Shown here piece by piece: positions 31,811 to 39,556 of a DNA stretch of 49,173 bases (its first letter is position 1; each line of letters begins with the position of its first letter). The translations under genes were made by a program, and so were the position numbers. The notes beneath the pieces were generated by a model. That model did not search any database. It saw only the letters and a list, made by a program, of their open reading frames with translations, and was not told the DNA's origin. The DNA comes from an uncultured Paracoccus sp. (GTDB taxonomy: Bacteria; Pseudomonadota; Alphaproteobacteria; Rhodobacterales; Rhodobacteraceae), in contig NZ_CANMEH010000018.1 of the NCBI RefSeq assembly GCF_947496875.1, positions 1 through 49,173 on the forward strand, read 5' to 3'.

Positions 31811-32523
31811 GTCTTCACTCCTGCTGCGCCTTCATACTCGTCGTGACGACGCCACCAGTGGTAGGGTTCGGTCTGTGGCGTGCCCGCTGGCGCGTCTTCC
31901 CAGGTCTCCTGTCGACCCAACGGTGTCAGATCGAGAAGCGTCCAGACGGTGCCAAGCGTCTCGACGCCGCGGCCAGTCGTGAAGTAGCTGCGGTAGACGT
32001 CCGGTCCATCGCGGAAGAAAACGTTCAGGCCAAAGCCGCCGGTCACGTCGTGATCGGCATTGAAGGTGTCCGTCGTCTCGTACCACGGCAGTGCCCATCC
32101 CATCCGGCGCTGCAAGGCGTCGATTTCGGCGAAGGGCGCCTTCGAGACGAAGACGAGCGTTGTATTTCGAGCATTGAGATGCGCCAGATGCGGGATCTGG
32201 TCGGCGACCATGCAGCAACCTTCGCACGGGCTTGGATCGGCGGGCTTCAGCATGTGGTGATAGACGATCAGCTGCTTGCGATCCTGAAACAGCTCGACGA
32301 GGGTAGCCTCCCCAGACCGCTCCCTGAAAAGGTAGGGACGCTCGACCCTGACCCAGGGCGCCCGGCGACGCTCGGCAGCCAGTTGGTCGTGCGCACGGGT
32401 CAGTTCCTTCTCGCGCGCGGCGATCTCGCCCAGACGTGACTGCCAGATCTCTTTAGTTGCGATCTCGCGCGCGATACCGTCGATCATCGTGGTTCCGTGC
32501 GGTTGGTAAGTGCGTGTACTCAT
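31807..32523 (-). CDS. DUF899 thioredoxin-like family protein
   Basis: 238 residues from the ATG at 32523 with AAGGAG upstream. The N-terminal helix has WQSRLGEIAAREKELTRAHD. The thioredoxin-like core includes RKQLIVYHHMLKPADPSPCE and the CEGC pair, and the C-terminus ends PYHWWRRHDEYEG, all typical of DUF899. The family is uncharacterised; the CxxC suggests redox or metal chemistry. It is within the minus-strand VOC/GST/DHFR cluster. Confidence 0.87.
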   Translation of the reverse strand: MSTRTYQPHGTTMIDGIAREIATKEIWQSRLGEIAAREKELTRAHDQLAAERRRAPWVRVERPYLFRERSGEATLVELFQDRKQLIVYHHMLKPADPSPCEGCCMVADQIPHLAHLNARNTTLVFVSKAPFAEIDALQRRMGWALPWYETTDTFNADHDVTGGFGLNVFFRDGPDVYRSYFTTGRGVETLGTVWTLLDLTPLGRQETWEDAPAGTPQTEPYHWWRRHDEYEGAAGVKT

Positions 32524-32589
32524 GCTTTGATCTCCTTCACATACGTGGTGAAACTTTCGAGGATCGCCCTCCATCTATCGCATGCCGGC

Positions 32590-33120
32590 TCAGGCGGGCC
32601 TGTAACGCAGCCTGATCACATCCTCGTCCATGAGGTCGTGTGAGATCAGCCGCAGGGGTGGGCGGGGCTTGGCGAAGTAGGGTGTGCCATCACCAAGAAC
32701 GACAGGGTGCAGGTAGATGCGGTATTCGTCGATCAGGCCCATCCCGGTCAGGCATGCGGCCAGATCAGGGCCGGCGACTTCGATCTCGCCGTCATGCTCG
32801 GCCTTCAATGCACGGATCGCGGTGCCAAGATCGCCATCGATCAGACTGGCGTTGGGGCCGACCGTCTTCAGCGTGCGCGAGACAACCCATTTCGTCTGCT
32901 TTCGCCAGGCGGCCGCGAAGGCGCGCTCCGGTTCACCCCAATCGGGATGATCGTCGTCCCAGTAGCGCATGATCTCGTAGATCCTGCGCCCGTAGATGCT
33001 GCCGACCTGTGTTTCGGCCTCCGCGATGAAGTGGCGGAACAGCGCGGGGGCCGGCGCAAACCTGTCGTGATCGACATAGCCGTCCAGCGACTGGTTCATG
33101 CCGAATACAAGTTGCGCCAT
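32590..33120 (-). CDS. Dihydrofolate reductase-like (RibD C-terminal domain) protein, second copy
   Basis: 176 residues. QLVFGMNQSLDGYVDHDRFA, GSIYGRRIYEIMRYWDDDHP and EVAGPDLAACLTGMGLIDEY are the RibD_C/YwjB-like blocks. It is only distantly similar to the copy at 31079 (different N-terminus and loop lengths), so this is not a recent tandem duplication. Product HPVVLGDGTPYF marks the C-terminal strand typical of the family. It sits between the DUF899 gene and a VOC gene in the same orientation. Confidence 0.86.
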   Translation of the reverse strand: MAQLVFGMNQSLDGYVDHDRFAPAPALFRHFIAEAETQVGSIYGRRIYEIMRYWDDDHPDWGEPERAFAAAWRKQTKWVVSRTLKTVGPNASLIDGDLGTAIRALKAEHDGEIEVAGPDLAACLTGMGLIDEYRIYLHPVVLGDGTPYFAKPRPPLRLISHDLMDEDVIRLRYRPA

Positions 33121-33159
33121 GTCATTTCCCCCTGATCGAAAGGCATTATCCCCACTGCC

Positions 33160-33639
33160 TTATCCCCGTCGTGCCGCCTCGATCGCCGCGACGTCGATCT
33201 TCTGCATGGTCATCATCGCCGCGAAGGCACGCTTGGCCTCGGCCCCGCCTGCGGCGATAGCCTCGGTCAGCGTCCGTGGTGTGATCTGCCAGTTGACGCC
33301 CCAGCGGTCCTTGCACCAGCCGCATTCGCTGGTCCGCCCGCCATTGCCGACGATCGCGTTCCAGTAGCGGTCAGTCTCCTCCTGGTCGTCCGTGGCGACC
33401 TGGAACGAGAAGGCCTCGGTGTGCGGAAAGATCGGCCCGCCGTTGAGCCCGATGCAGGGGATGCCGAGCACGGTGAATTCGACCACCATGACGTCGCCCG
33501 CCTTGTTGCCGGGGTTGTCCATGGGCGAGCGGTGCACCGCGCCCACATGGCTGTCGGGGAAGGTCGCGGCATAGAAGCGCGCGGCCTCTTCGGCGTCTTT
33601 GTCGTACCAGATGCAGATCGTGTTCTTGGGACTTGTCAT
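33160..33639 (-). CDS. VOC-superfamily protein, PhnB/3-demethylubiquinone methyltransferase-like
   Basis: 159 residues from the ATG at 33639; an earlier in-frame extension lacks family sequence. KNTICIWYDKDAEEAARFYA, FTVLGIPCIGLNGGPIFPHT and ECGWCKDRWGVNWQITPRTL are the hallmarks of this VOC branch. It is often mislabelled as a methyltransferase, but no methyltransferase motif is present. The C-terminal MMTMQKIDVAAIEAA is also conserved in the branch. Substrate unknown; likely a small-molecule binder. Confidence 0.88.
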   Translation of the reverse strand: MTSPKNTICIWYDKDAEEAARFYAATFPDSHVGAVHRSPMDNPGNKAGDVMVVEFTVLGIPCIGLNGGPIFPHTEAFSFQVATDDQEETDRYWNAIVGNGGRTSECGWCKDRWGVNWQITPRTLTEAIAAGGAEAKRAFAAMMTMQKIDVAAIEAARRG

Positions 33640-33694
33640 GGCGTACTCCGTCGATATTTGGCCCCGGCGCGGTTGATCGGACGCACCTTCGCCG

Positions 33695-34345
33695 TCATGC
33701 TGGTTCATTCTCGGCGAAGGTCGCAAATTGGGCGGCCAGCGCCGTCTCGAAACCCGGCCGCGCCAGGCATCGCTCCAGATAGGCGAAGACCACAGGGTAC
33801 CCGGCCAGCACCGGTTCCTCCTGCAGGCCGCGCAGGACGGTGGCCATGACGATGTCGGCGACGCCGAAGCGCCCTGTCAGCCACTCGCGGCCATCGAGCC
33901 AGCCCGCCAAGGATGTCAGCCGCAGGTCCACCATCCGCTCGGCATGGGGGCGGAATCCGTCCACCCAATCCTCTCCGGCATGGAACGTGCCCGGCAGGAT
34001 CAGGTTGTCGATCTTCGGCTCCAGGGAGTTCAGCGCACCGAACACCCAGGCCTGCGTCTGTGCCGCCTCCTGCGCATCCCGCGGCCGCAATATGTCCGAC
34101 CGCTCGGCGATGCGCAGCAGGATCGCGCCGGATTCGAACAGCTGGACCTCGTCGTCGCGATAGGCCGGAACCTGCCCGAACGGCTGCCATCGGCGATAGT
34201 CCGGTGCATCCGCATCACCCTCTGACAGCAGGTGAACTTTGTAGTCGAGCCCCGCCTCGGCCAGCGCCCATCGCGGCCGCAGATCCTTGACATAGCCTTG
34301 GGCAAAGGGCGGCACCCAGGCGAAGCTGCTGATCGTGATGGTCAT
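33695..34345 (-). CDS. Glutathione S-transferase family protein, second copy
   Basis: 216 residues. The N-terminal domain reads ISSFAWVPPFAQGYVKDLRP then RWALAEAGLDYKVHLL, with QPFGQVPAYRDDEVQLFESG as the glutathione-binding SNAIL/TRAP-like loop. The C-terminal helical domain has GRFGVADIVMATVLRGLQEE. It is close in pattern to the GST at 30426, and its start was probably the donor of the chimeric mini-gene at 31649. It overlaps the VOC gene upstream by four bases. Confidence 0.88.
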   Translation of the reverse strand: MTITISSFAWVPPFAQGYVKDLRPRWALAEAGLDYKVHLLSEGDADAPDYRRWQPFGQVPAYRDDEVQLFESGAILLRIAERSDILRPRDAQEAAQTQAWVFGALNSLEPKIDNLILPGTFHAGEDWVDGFRPHAERMVDLRLTSLAGWLDGREWLTGRFGVADIVMATVLRGLQEEPVLAGYPVVFAYLERCLARPGFETALAAQFATFAENEPA

Positions 34346-34782
34346 GCCACCACCTCGGCGCGATCCGCGTGGTCGGGTCCGCGCGATTGCCTGTCATCCT
34401 GCAGGATCGCCCATTTGATGCCGAACGCGTCTTGCAGAAGGCCCCAGTCGTCGCCCCAGAACTGCCGCTCGTAGGGCATGATCACAGTACAGCCCGCCGC
34501 GACCGCGCGATCCCACCATTCCCGGCCATCGGAAACGACGAGTTGCAAGTGCCCAAAATTGGCCGAGGGCACCGGACCGTCGCCCATATGGTCGGTCAAC
34601 ATCAGCATGCCGCCATTGATCGAGACCTGGGCATGCATCAGCCCGGGTTCGCCATCGGGGCGGGGCATCCGCCCGGCATCCTCGGCCGCGAAGGCGCGGA
34701 TGTAGAAATCGCAGGCGTCGGCCGCCCGGCCGTCCATGGCCAGATAGGGAATGACGCCTTTCATCGGATCAGGTTCTGTCAT
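34342..34782 (-). CDS. VOC-superfamily (PhnB-like) protein, first gene of the minus-strand cluster
   Basis: 146 residues with a strong GGGAGGAAC ribosome site. MKGVIPYLAMDGRAADACDF, AQVSINGGMLMLTDHMGDGP and PYERQFWGDDWGLLQDAFGI are PhnB-like VOC blocks. It is the first gene of the run of GST, VOC, DHFR-like and DUF899 genes that extends to about 30426, and is divergent from a MarR regulator. Coupled or closely spaced starts within the run (34345/34342 and 31810/31807/31645) suggest at least partial co-transcription. Confidence 0.87.
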   Translation of the reverse strand: MTEPDPMKGVIPYLAMDGRAADACDFYIRAFAAEDAGRMPRPDGEPGLMHAQVSINGGMLMLTDHMGDGPVPSANFGHLQLVVSDGREWWDRAVAAGCTVIMPYERQFWGDDWGLLQDAFGIKWAILQDDRQSRGPDHADRAEVVA

Positions 34783-34810
34783 CGGTTCCTCCCTGTGACA
34801 GAATGGACTG

Positions 34811-34841
34811 TTGAGTCGTTCTAGTTACTTTGATATCAAAG
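34811..34841. promoter_or_regulatory. MarR promoter with palindromic operator over the -10 region
   Basis: On the plus strand TTGAGT (34811-34816) and TATCAA (34834-34839) are 17 bases apart. The -10 lies inside the perfect 14-bp palindrome CTTTGATATCAAAG (34828-34841). The start codon at 34846 is only 7 bases past the -10, so the message is probably leaderless, and no Shine-Dalgarno is present. A repressor bound here would shut its own promoter and could also affect the divergent VOC/GST cluster. Confidence 0.65.
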
Positions 34842-34845
34842 CAAT

Positions 34846-35298
34846 ATGAATGACGCAATCTCGGATATCCTGCCCCGCGAAACGGTCCTCCACATCCGCG
34901 ACACCTGCCTGTGCCTTGCGGCGCAACGCGCCGCGCGACGGCTGGCCCGCAGGTTCGATGCCGCGCTGAAGCCCTTCGGCCTGACCAACGGCCAGTTCTC
35001 GCTGATGGTGGCCCTCAACCAGCCCGAACCGCCGCCGATCGGCCGCCTGGCCCCGTTCCTCGGCATGAACCCCTCGACGCTCACCGCAGCCGTCAAGCCG
35101 CTGGCCCGACGCGGCCTGCTGACGGTGGAGCCCGACCCGGACGACCGCCGCTCCCGCCGCCTGCGCATCACGCGGGAAGGCGTGGCGCTGATGCGGGAAG
35201 CCGTCGAAGTCTGGCGCGCGGAACATGCGGCGCTCGAAAGCGACATGGACGAAGACCTGCCCGACACCCTTCGGCAGGGCTTGGCGGGGATCAAATGA
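34846..35298 (+). CDS. MarR-family transcriptional regulator
   Basis: 150 residues. FDAALKPFGLTNGQFSLMVA, PIGRLAPFLGMNPSTLTAAV and the wing DPDDRRSRRLRITREG are classic MarR features. The family binds palindromes as dimers and releases DNA on binding phenolics or on cysteine oxidation; Cys residues in LCLAAQ near the N-terminus might serve as a redox sensor but this is a guess. The palindrome at 34828-34841 is its likely operator and the divergent VOC/GST/DHFR-like genes its likely regulon. Confidence 0.9.
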   Translation: MNDAISDILPRETVLHIRDTCLCLAAQRAARRLARRFDAALKPFGLTNGQFSLMVALNQPEPPPIGRLAPFLGMNPSTLTAAVKPLARRGLLTVEPDPDDRRSRRLRITREGVALMREAVEVWRAEHAALESDMDEDLPDTLRQGLAGIK

Positions 35299-35465
35299 TC
35301 ATGCGCGAAAGAGCAGGGCAGAATTCCGTGAAGAGAGCTAAGAACGTGAGTCGGGCCCGGTCCCTCAGCGCGCTTCCGTCAGATCCTGCGTCGAGAGTCG
35401 GATTTCGGCCAATGTTCGCGGTCGGGGGACAGGCAGGTCCCAAACCCTGAAGGAGAACTGCATCA

Positions 35466-35882
35466 ATGTCATCTGGACCAAAACCGTTCGCACAATCCTT
35501 TTTTCACGGAACCAAAGCCGATCTGAAAGTCGGCGACGTGATCAAGGTTGGCCATGGCTCCAATTTTCTCGAAGCGGGTGCGCTGTCCTGGACTTACTTC
35601 TCCGCGACGATGGATGCCGCCATCTGGGGCGCCGAACTCGCCAGAGGCGATGGGCCGGAACGCATCTATATTGTCGAGCCTACAGGCCCGATTGAAGATG
35701 ATCCCAACCTCACCGACAAGCGCTTCGCTGGCAACCCGACCATGTCCTACCGTTCGCGGGACCCGCTTCGGATCATCGCAGAGGTGAAGGAGTGGCAGGG
35801 GCATCCGGCCGACCAGATCCAGCAGATGAAACAAGGTCTTGAGGAACTGGAAGCGCAGGGAGCCAATGTCATCATTGATTGA
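35466..35882 (+). CDS. arr: Rifampin ADP-ribosyltransferase (Arr)
   Basis: 138 residues from the ATG at 35466 with AAGGAG upstream, the usual size of this compact family. FFHGTKADLKVGDVI, SWTYFSATMDAAIWGAELA and PTGPIEDDPNLTDKRFAGN are highly conserved in Arr enzymes. The three positions known to matter in the mycobacterial enzyme (His, Tyr, Asp) are kept here as H14, Y44 and D79. Arr transfers ADP-ribose from NAD to the 23-hydroxyl of rifampin and inactivates it. Many environmental bacteria carry Arr, so its natural substrate may differ. No integron is visible. Confidence 0.92.
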   Translation: MSSGPKPFAQSFFHGTKADLKVGDVIKVGHGSNFLEAGALSWTYFSATMDAAIWGAELARGDGPERIYIVEPTGPIEDDPNLTDKRFAGNPTMSYRSRDPLRIIAEVKEWQGHPADQIQQMKQGLEELEAQGANVIID

Positions 35883-36143
35883 TTTACCGAGCAGCTTCAT
35901 CGTCGAGCGTGGACCGACAAGATGGATTCTCCGCGTCATTCGATGATGTCACAGGTGAGTCTGAACCAGGTAGCTGATTTTCTTGTCCGGAATTCAGGCG
36001 CTGCCGGGCGGCGTCGCTGGCGCTGGCGTACCGACTGATCAAGGAACGACGAGGCGGGCCATCTTCAGCTTCCAAGCAACGCCACCTCTTGTGCTGTGTT
36101 CGATTTTGGTTATCTTGAATACGCACCGAGAAGGGAGAGCGCC

Positions 36144-36398
36144 ATGGCCCGCACCACCACCATGACGGTCCGTGTCAGCGGCGCCCTCAGCGAGTTCGTT
36201 GCGACCAATGTCGGCGAGGACGGCGCCTACGAGAATGTCAGCGAATACATCCGGGACCTGATCCGTCGCGACAAGGAGCGCGCGGAGCACGAGGCTTTCG
36301 ACCGATTGAAGGCCGAACTGAACCGAGCCTTCGCTGCGCCCGAGGACACCTACAAGCCGCTGACCGCTGCTGAGGTGATCGCCCGGAACCGGACCTGA
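36144..36398 (+). CDS. Antitoxin of a ParDE-type system (ribbon-helix-helix)
   Basis: 84 residues from the ATG at 36144. The N-terminus TTTMTVRVSGALSEFVATNV and YENVSEYIRDLIRRDKERAE form a ribbon-helix-helix DNA-binding domain of the CopG/ParD type. The C-terminus (AELNRAFAAPEDTYKPLTAA) is a typical extended toxin-wrapping tail. It precedes the toxin gene by four bases, in standard antitoxin-first order, and probably represses the pair's promoter. Confidence 0.85.
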   Translation: MARTTTMTVRVSGALSEFVATNVGEDGAYENVSEYIRDLIRRDKERAEHEAFDRLKAELNRAFAAPEDTYKPLTAAEVIARNRT

Positions 36399-36402
36399 AC
36401 CT

Positions 36403-36711
36403 ATGGCGATCCGCGTCCAGGAGACGGCCTCCCTCCGCCTCGATGAGATCTACAGATACACCCGCGACCGGTGGGGGGAGGCACAGGCCGAAACCTACAT
36501 TACCGGTCTGTTTGCCGCCTTCGAGCAGATCGATACACGCGGAGTCATTTCGAGACCCGTACCGGCAGAGTTCGGAGTGGAGGGGTGTTTCTTCCGCTAC
36601 GAGCGGCATTTCGTTTACTGGCGACGGCTGTCAAATGGGGACATCGGCATCGTCACGATCCTTCACGAGCGGATGCATCAGATGGACCGCTTTAAGGAGG
36701 ATTTTGGGTAA
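36403..36711 (+). CDS. Toxin of a ParDE-type system (RelE/ParE fold)
   Basis: 102 residues from the ATG at 36403. IRVQETASLRLDEIYRYTRD, RDRWGEAQAETYITGLFAAF and CFFRYERHFVYWRRLSNGDI then IGIVTILHERM are the ParE/RelE-fold blocks. ParE toxins poison DNA gyrase, while RelE toxins cut mRNA on the ribosome; the sequence is closer to ParE. The pair lies between arr and the defence island and may stabilise this accessory DNA. Confidence 0.87.
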   Translation: MAIRVQETASLRLDEIYRYTRDRWGEAQAETYITGLFAAFEQIDTRGVISRPVPAEFGVEGCFFRYERHFVYWRRLSNGDIGIVTILHERMHQMDRFKEDFG

Positions 36712-36792
36712 GTCTTTGTCCAGATGTAAATTTCCTGGATAGTGTCAGTGCTGCTGCCGGCGGGTCAGACTTGGAGAACGTTGGATTTCGGT

Positions 36793-36808
36793 CCCGTCCC
36801 CTCCGCCA
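36793..36808 (+). other. tRNA 3'-end-like fragment (possible attachment site)
   Basis: CCCGTCCCCTCCGCCA matches the 3' end of a tRNA-Ser-like gene, with an acceptor-strand run CCCCTCC followed by G and CCA. The preceding GGATTTCGGTC could be part of a T-arm but is imperfect. No complementary 5' acceptor strand (GGAGGGG) lies upstream within tRNA distance, so no full tRNA is present. Fragments like this are left at one end of elements that integrate into tRNA genes. The 369-base stretch 36712-37080 holds this, a terminator, a cruciform and no gene. Confidence 0.35.
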
Positions 36809-36834
36809 CTTGCCCTCGCGAAAGCGTTCTCTCC

Positions 36835-36856
36835 ATCCGGCTGCGGCCGGATTTTT
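36835..36856 (+). terminator. Rho-independent terminator
   Basis: ATCCGGC (36835-36841) pairs exactly with GCCGGAT (36846-36852) around the loop TGCG, followed directly by a T-run to 36856. It may end the toxin-antitoxin transcript or may once have ended the tRNA gene whose 3' end seems to lie 27 bases upstream. Confidence 0.78.
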
Positions 36857-36886
36857 CCGTTGTTTTCGAGGGTTATGTGGGAGGGG

Positions 36887-36918
36887 CTGAGCACTGGCCA
36901 CGTGGCCAAGAGGCTCAG
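36887..36918. repeat. Imperfect 32-base cruciform
   Basis: TGGCCACGTGGCCA (36895-36908) is a perfect 14-bp palindrome, flanked by CTGAGC (36887-36892) and GCTCAG (36913-36918) as outer arms separated by short mismatched bulges. It is not followed by a T-run. It could be a protein-binding site or part of the element boundary; no function is shown. Confidence 0.5.
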
Positions 36919-37080
36919 AAGCGGTCTCTCCGGGCCGTTATTCTCCGGACCTCATGACTGCGCCTATTTGGTGAACTGTTTGTAAGGCTTTGTAAAACAA
37001 CAACGTTGCGGCAGGATATCCTGAGCACTTCGACTGGTGTCGCGTTCGGCGAGATGGAACGGAAATCGAACGTTCGCAGG

Positions 37081-37956
37081 TCATCCTACTTCGCTCACAC
37101 GTGAGGGATCACCAGTACCAAGCCGAAGAAGGCCCTTTATCTCATCGACCGTGAATGGCGGGTTTCTTCGATGGGCCACGGCATGGCAATTTGGACAGAG
37201 TGGAACGAGGTCCTCTTTCGGATCGATCATGTAGTTGCTCCCCAGCTGGCTGACCTGCACAACGTGGTGGACCTCGATGTACCCGTCCGCGTGAGGGCCG
37301 TATGTTCTTCCGAAGTCCATCCCGCAGGCAAGGCAGGCGCTACCGTGTATCGCTAGGGCAGCCGCACGGTTACGCCTGTCCCGCTCGTAGCGGTTTACCT
37401 CCACCTTCTGGACAGCGCCCTCGGGATATCCCTCAAGCTCCTCCGCCTCATGCTGCTCTAGTGGCAACAGCGATATGACTGCGGCGGCGAAGCGCGTGGT
37501 CCAGCTCTGAACGATTTCAAAGTCCGGGATGCCATCCTCGGTACCCAACTCGAGGTTCCCCTTGCTTAGCTGAAAGGATAACCGCCGCCATGTAGCGTCC
37601 CAGATGGACTCTTCACCATAGCGCTGTTCCGTTCCGTTCAGTTTAAAGCTGACTTTCGCGCCCTGGCTTTCGCAGTCCCTAAGGACGGCCCTAAACACAG
37701 CCCGCCCCGAGTCATCAGCCTCTGACATCGCCTGCAGCAGCGGCCCGGCGAATTTCCCGGGAACAAAGCTCAGTTCAAGTCGCCGCCACCCAATTTCGAC
37801 ATCAATCCCGAAAGTATGGGCAGGGTTGTGGCCCGCCGGCGTTAGCGAGATGATCTGGCACCCGTCACTATCCTTACGGGAGCTAGTCTCGAAATCCAGT
37901 CCAGTTTCGAGGCTGACAATCGATCCAATTGCACGGGGATCATGCAACATCGGCAT
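37081..37956 (-). CDS. HNH endonuclease, last gene of the six-gene restriction operon
   Basis: 291 residues. The C-terminal about 90 residues hold a McrA-like HNH/beta-beta-alpha-metal nuclease: CLACG (Cys208, Cys211), EVHH (228-231, catalytic His), LCPNCH (Cys254, Cys257), and H262. The N-terminal about 190 residues (LELSFVPGKFAGPLLQAMSE, ESIWDATWRRLSFQLSKGNL) form a beta-rich domain that I do not recognise; it may sense DNA or partner proteins. The start overlaps the MORC-like gene by 17 bases, so production is tied to that ATPase. It is the most likely DNA-cutting component for unmodified DNA in this system. Confidence 0.87.
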   Translation of the reverse strand: MPMLHDPRAIGSIVSLETGLDFETSSRKDSDGCQIISLTPAGHNPAHTFGIDVEIGWRRLELSFVPGKFAGPLLQAMSEADDSGRAVFRAVLRDCESQGAKVSFKLNGTEQRYGEESIWDATWRRLSFQLSKGNLELGTEDGIPDFEIVQSWTTRFAAAVISLLPLEQHEAEELEGYPEGAVQKVEVNRYERDRRNRAAALAIHGSACLACGMDFGRTYGPHADGYIEVHHVVQVSQLGSNYMIDPKEDLVPLCPNCHAVAHRRNPPFTVDEIKGLLRLGTGDPSRVSEVG

Positions 37957-39556
37957 CCGAGTTCGTCACCGGCTCTGGCAGGCTCTCCACGAGCTTACGG
38001 AGGATACGTGACACCTCGAAACGCATGTCACTGAAGTTCTCAGCAGTTTTGTCCGTTGTCGCGCTGAGTTCGGCGACACACAACGCCCAGAAAAGGGAAT
38101 CCATCCCCTGTATGGTAACGCTGGTATTTAGGTTTGGGACGTAGACCTTGCGGTAGTATGGATGGTCTGTGTTGATCCTGACCGCCTTGTGCTGCTCGAT
38201 AATCGCGGGCTCGAAGAGCAGACCATCGCTCACATCATCGGCGGGCTGGATGAAGACCTCACCGGGCTTGGCAGCAGCACCTATCGGAAGCTTCAGTTTG
38301 AACTTTCCGCGAGAATTTACGACCGTCACGTCACCGGTGTTGGGGTCAGTGACATTGACCTCGGCCCCGCCGACCTCAGCCTCCTTGTTGCCGATATTCC
38401 TGTTGCTCGCGTCGTGCGCGCCTTTGCTCTTCTTGTTGATATCCTTCTTCTGACCCTCTCGATACCGTCGGTTAGCCTCTCGACGTGGTGCGGGCAGGAA
38501 CTGATCCTTCAGCCAGGTCCAGAGATCATCATTTAGGATGATCTGCGACTTCTTAATGTCGAGATGGAAGGCTTCATCAAGTCTGTGATCGAAAGAGAAT
38601 TCGATGCGTAGTAGGGTGCTGTGCGGTTCCTTCTGGAACATACCAAGCCAGTCGGCGTCGTGGATTAGCCGGTCCTGGCGATAGATGTAAATTCCCTGAC
38701 GATCCGATGACAGCTTCGCAGCCTTTGCCTGCTCATCACTTGGGAACTCCTCCCGGCGTGGGAGAATGTATGCCTTGACCGTGAACTCGGCTTCAGCGCC
38801 GCTCTCCGTCTCTGTCGGAATACTCTCTGCCGCGACAAGCTCGGACAGCCCCGCCTGAAAAGGGTCCCATGCCTTAACGTCTTCTCCATTAAGCGTGATC
38901 TTCACATTACGGGCACGCTTGTCCTTGGTGTCCAGAAAACGCTGGTAGATTTCAGCAAGATGCTCGTTCAGTTCGCCCACCTTCTTTGCGAGCGCTTTCT
39001 GAGCAGGTTTGCCGCCCGGGTCCTGATAGTTGCCGAGCAGACGGTCAACCTTTGTCCACACAACTACTGTTCCCGATCTCTCTGGCGCGACCTCGTTCAG
39101 ATGCTCTACGGCTTCTTCGTCGGGCTCATCACTCATCAACAGAAGCCACTTCTGTGACTGCATCACGTGATCGAGATCCCATGTGGCCATATGAAGAGCG
39201 GCGGAGCCATCCTTGCGGGATATCACGGACAGCCTGCGGCAATAGGCTGTTGATGCTGTCTTTAGGCCGAGCCCATACTTCCCGAGGCTTGCAGGATCAG
39301 AACGCTTCGGCGAGCCGTAGCGCATGGCATCAACCAGTCCATCACGGTCCATGCCTTCACCATTGTCTGCGATCGAGACCCGGACGTTACCTCTGAAGTC
39401 CTGATTGATGCGAATGTCGACAACATCGGCATTAGCAGCAATTGAGTTGTCAACGAGATCCGCAATTGCCGTCTCAAATTCATACCCGGTATCCCTGAGG
39501 CCTTCCATGGTCCTCCCGGGATCAGGGACCGACTCAATTCCTACCTCTGATGACAT
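37940..39556 (-). CDS. MORC/MutL-like GHKL ATPase
   Basis: 538 residues. The N-terminal GHKL ATPase shows AIADLVDNSIAANAD (N box, N37), SIADNGEGMDRDG (64-69, Bergerat G1) and GKYGLGLKTASTA (92-104, G2). The next about 200 residues form an S5-like domain with IYIYRQDRLIHDADW, which in this group supplies the catalytic lysine/arginine loop. The C-terminal about 150 residues (charged linker QKKDINKKSKGAHDASN, then FKLKLPIGAAAKPGEVFIQP) are specific to the family. MORC and MutL proteins dimerise on ATP binding and clamp DNA. Here it probably links recognition and SNF2 translocation to the HNH nuclease. The family call is strong; the mechanism is inferred. Confidence 0.9.
   Translation of the reverse strand: MSSEVGIESVPDPGRTMEGLRDTGYEFETAIADLVDNSIAANADVVDIRINQDFRGNVRVSIADNGEGMDRDGLVDAMRYGSPKRSDPASLGKYGLGLKTASTAYCRRLSVISRKDGSAALHMATWDLDHVMQSQKWLLLMSDEPDEEAVEHLNEVAPERSGTVVVWTKVDRLLGNYQDPGGKPAQKALAKKVGELNEHLAEIYQRFLDTKDKRARNVKITLNGEDVKAWDPFQAGLSELVAAESIPTETESGAEAEFTVKAYILPRREEFPSDEQAKAAKLSSDRQGIYIYRQDRLIHDADWLGMFQKEPHSTLLRIEFSFDHRLDEAFHLDIKKSQIILNDDLWTWLKDQFLPAPRREANRRYREGQKKDINKKSKGAHDASNRNIGNKEAEVGGAEVNVTDPNTGDVTVVNSRGKFKLKLPIGAAAKPGEVFIQPADDVSDGLLFEPAIIEQHKAVRINTDHPYYRKVYVPNLNTSVTIQGMDSLFWALCVAELSATTDKTAENFSDMRFEVSRILRKLVESLPEPVTNSDADVA

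Noticed and set aside
36840..36960. Possible tRNA containing GTGGCCAAGAGGCTCAGAAG
   Set aside because: A D-arm-like string is present but I could not form an acceptor stem, anticodon stem and T-arm together; the inverted repeat explains most of it.
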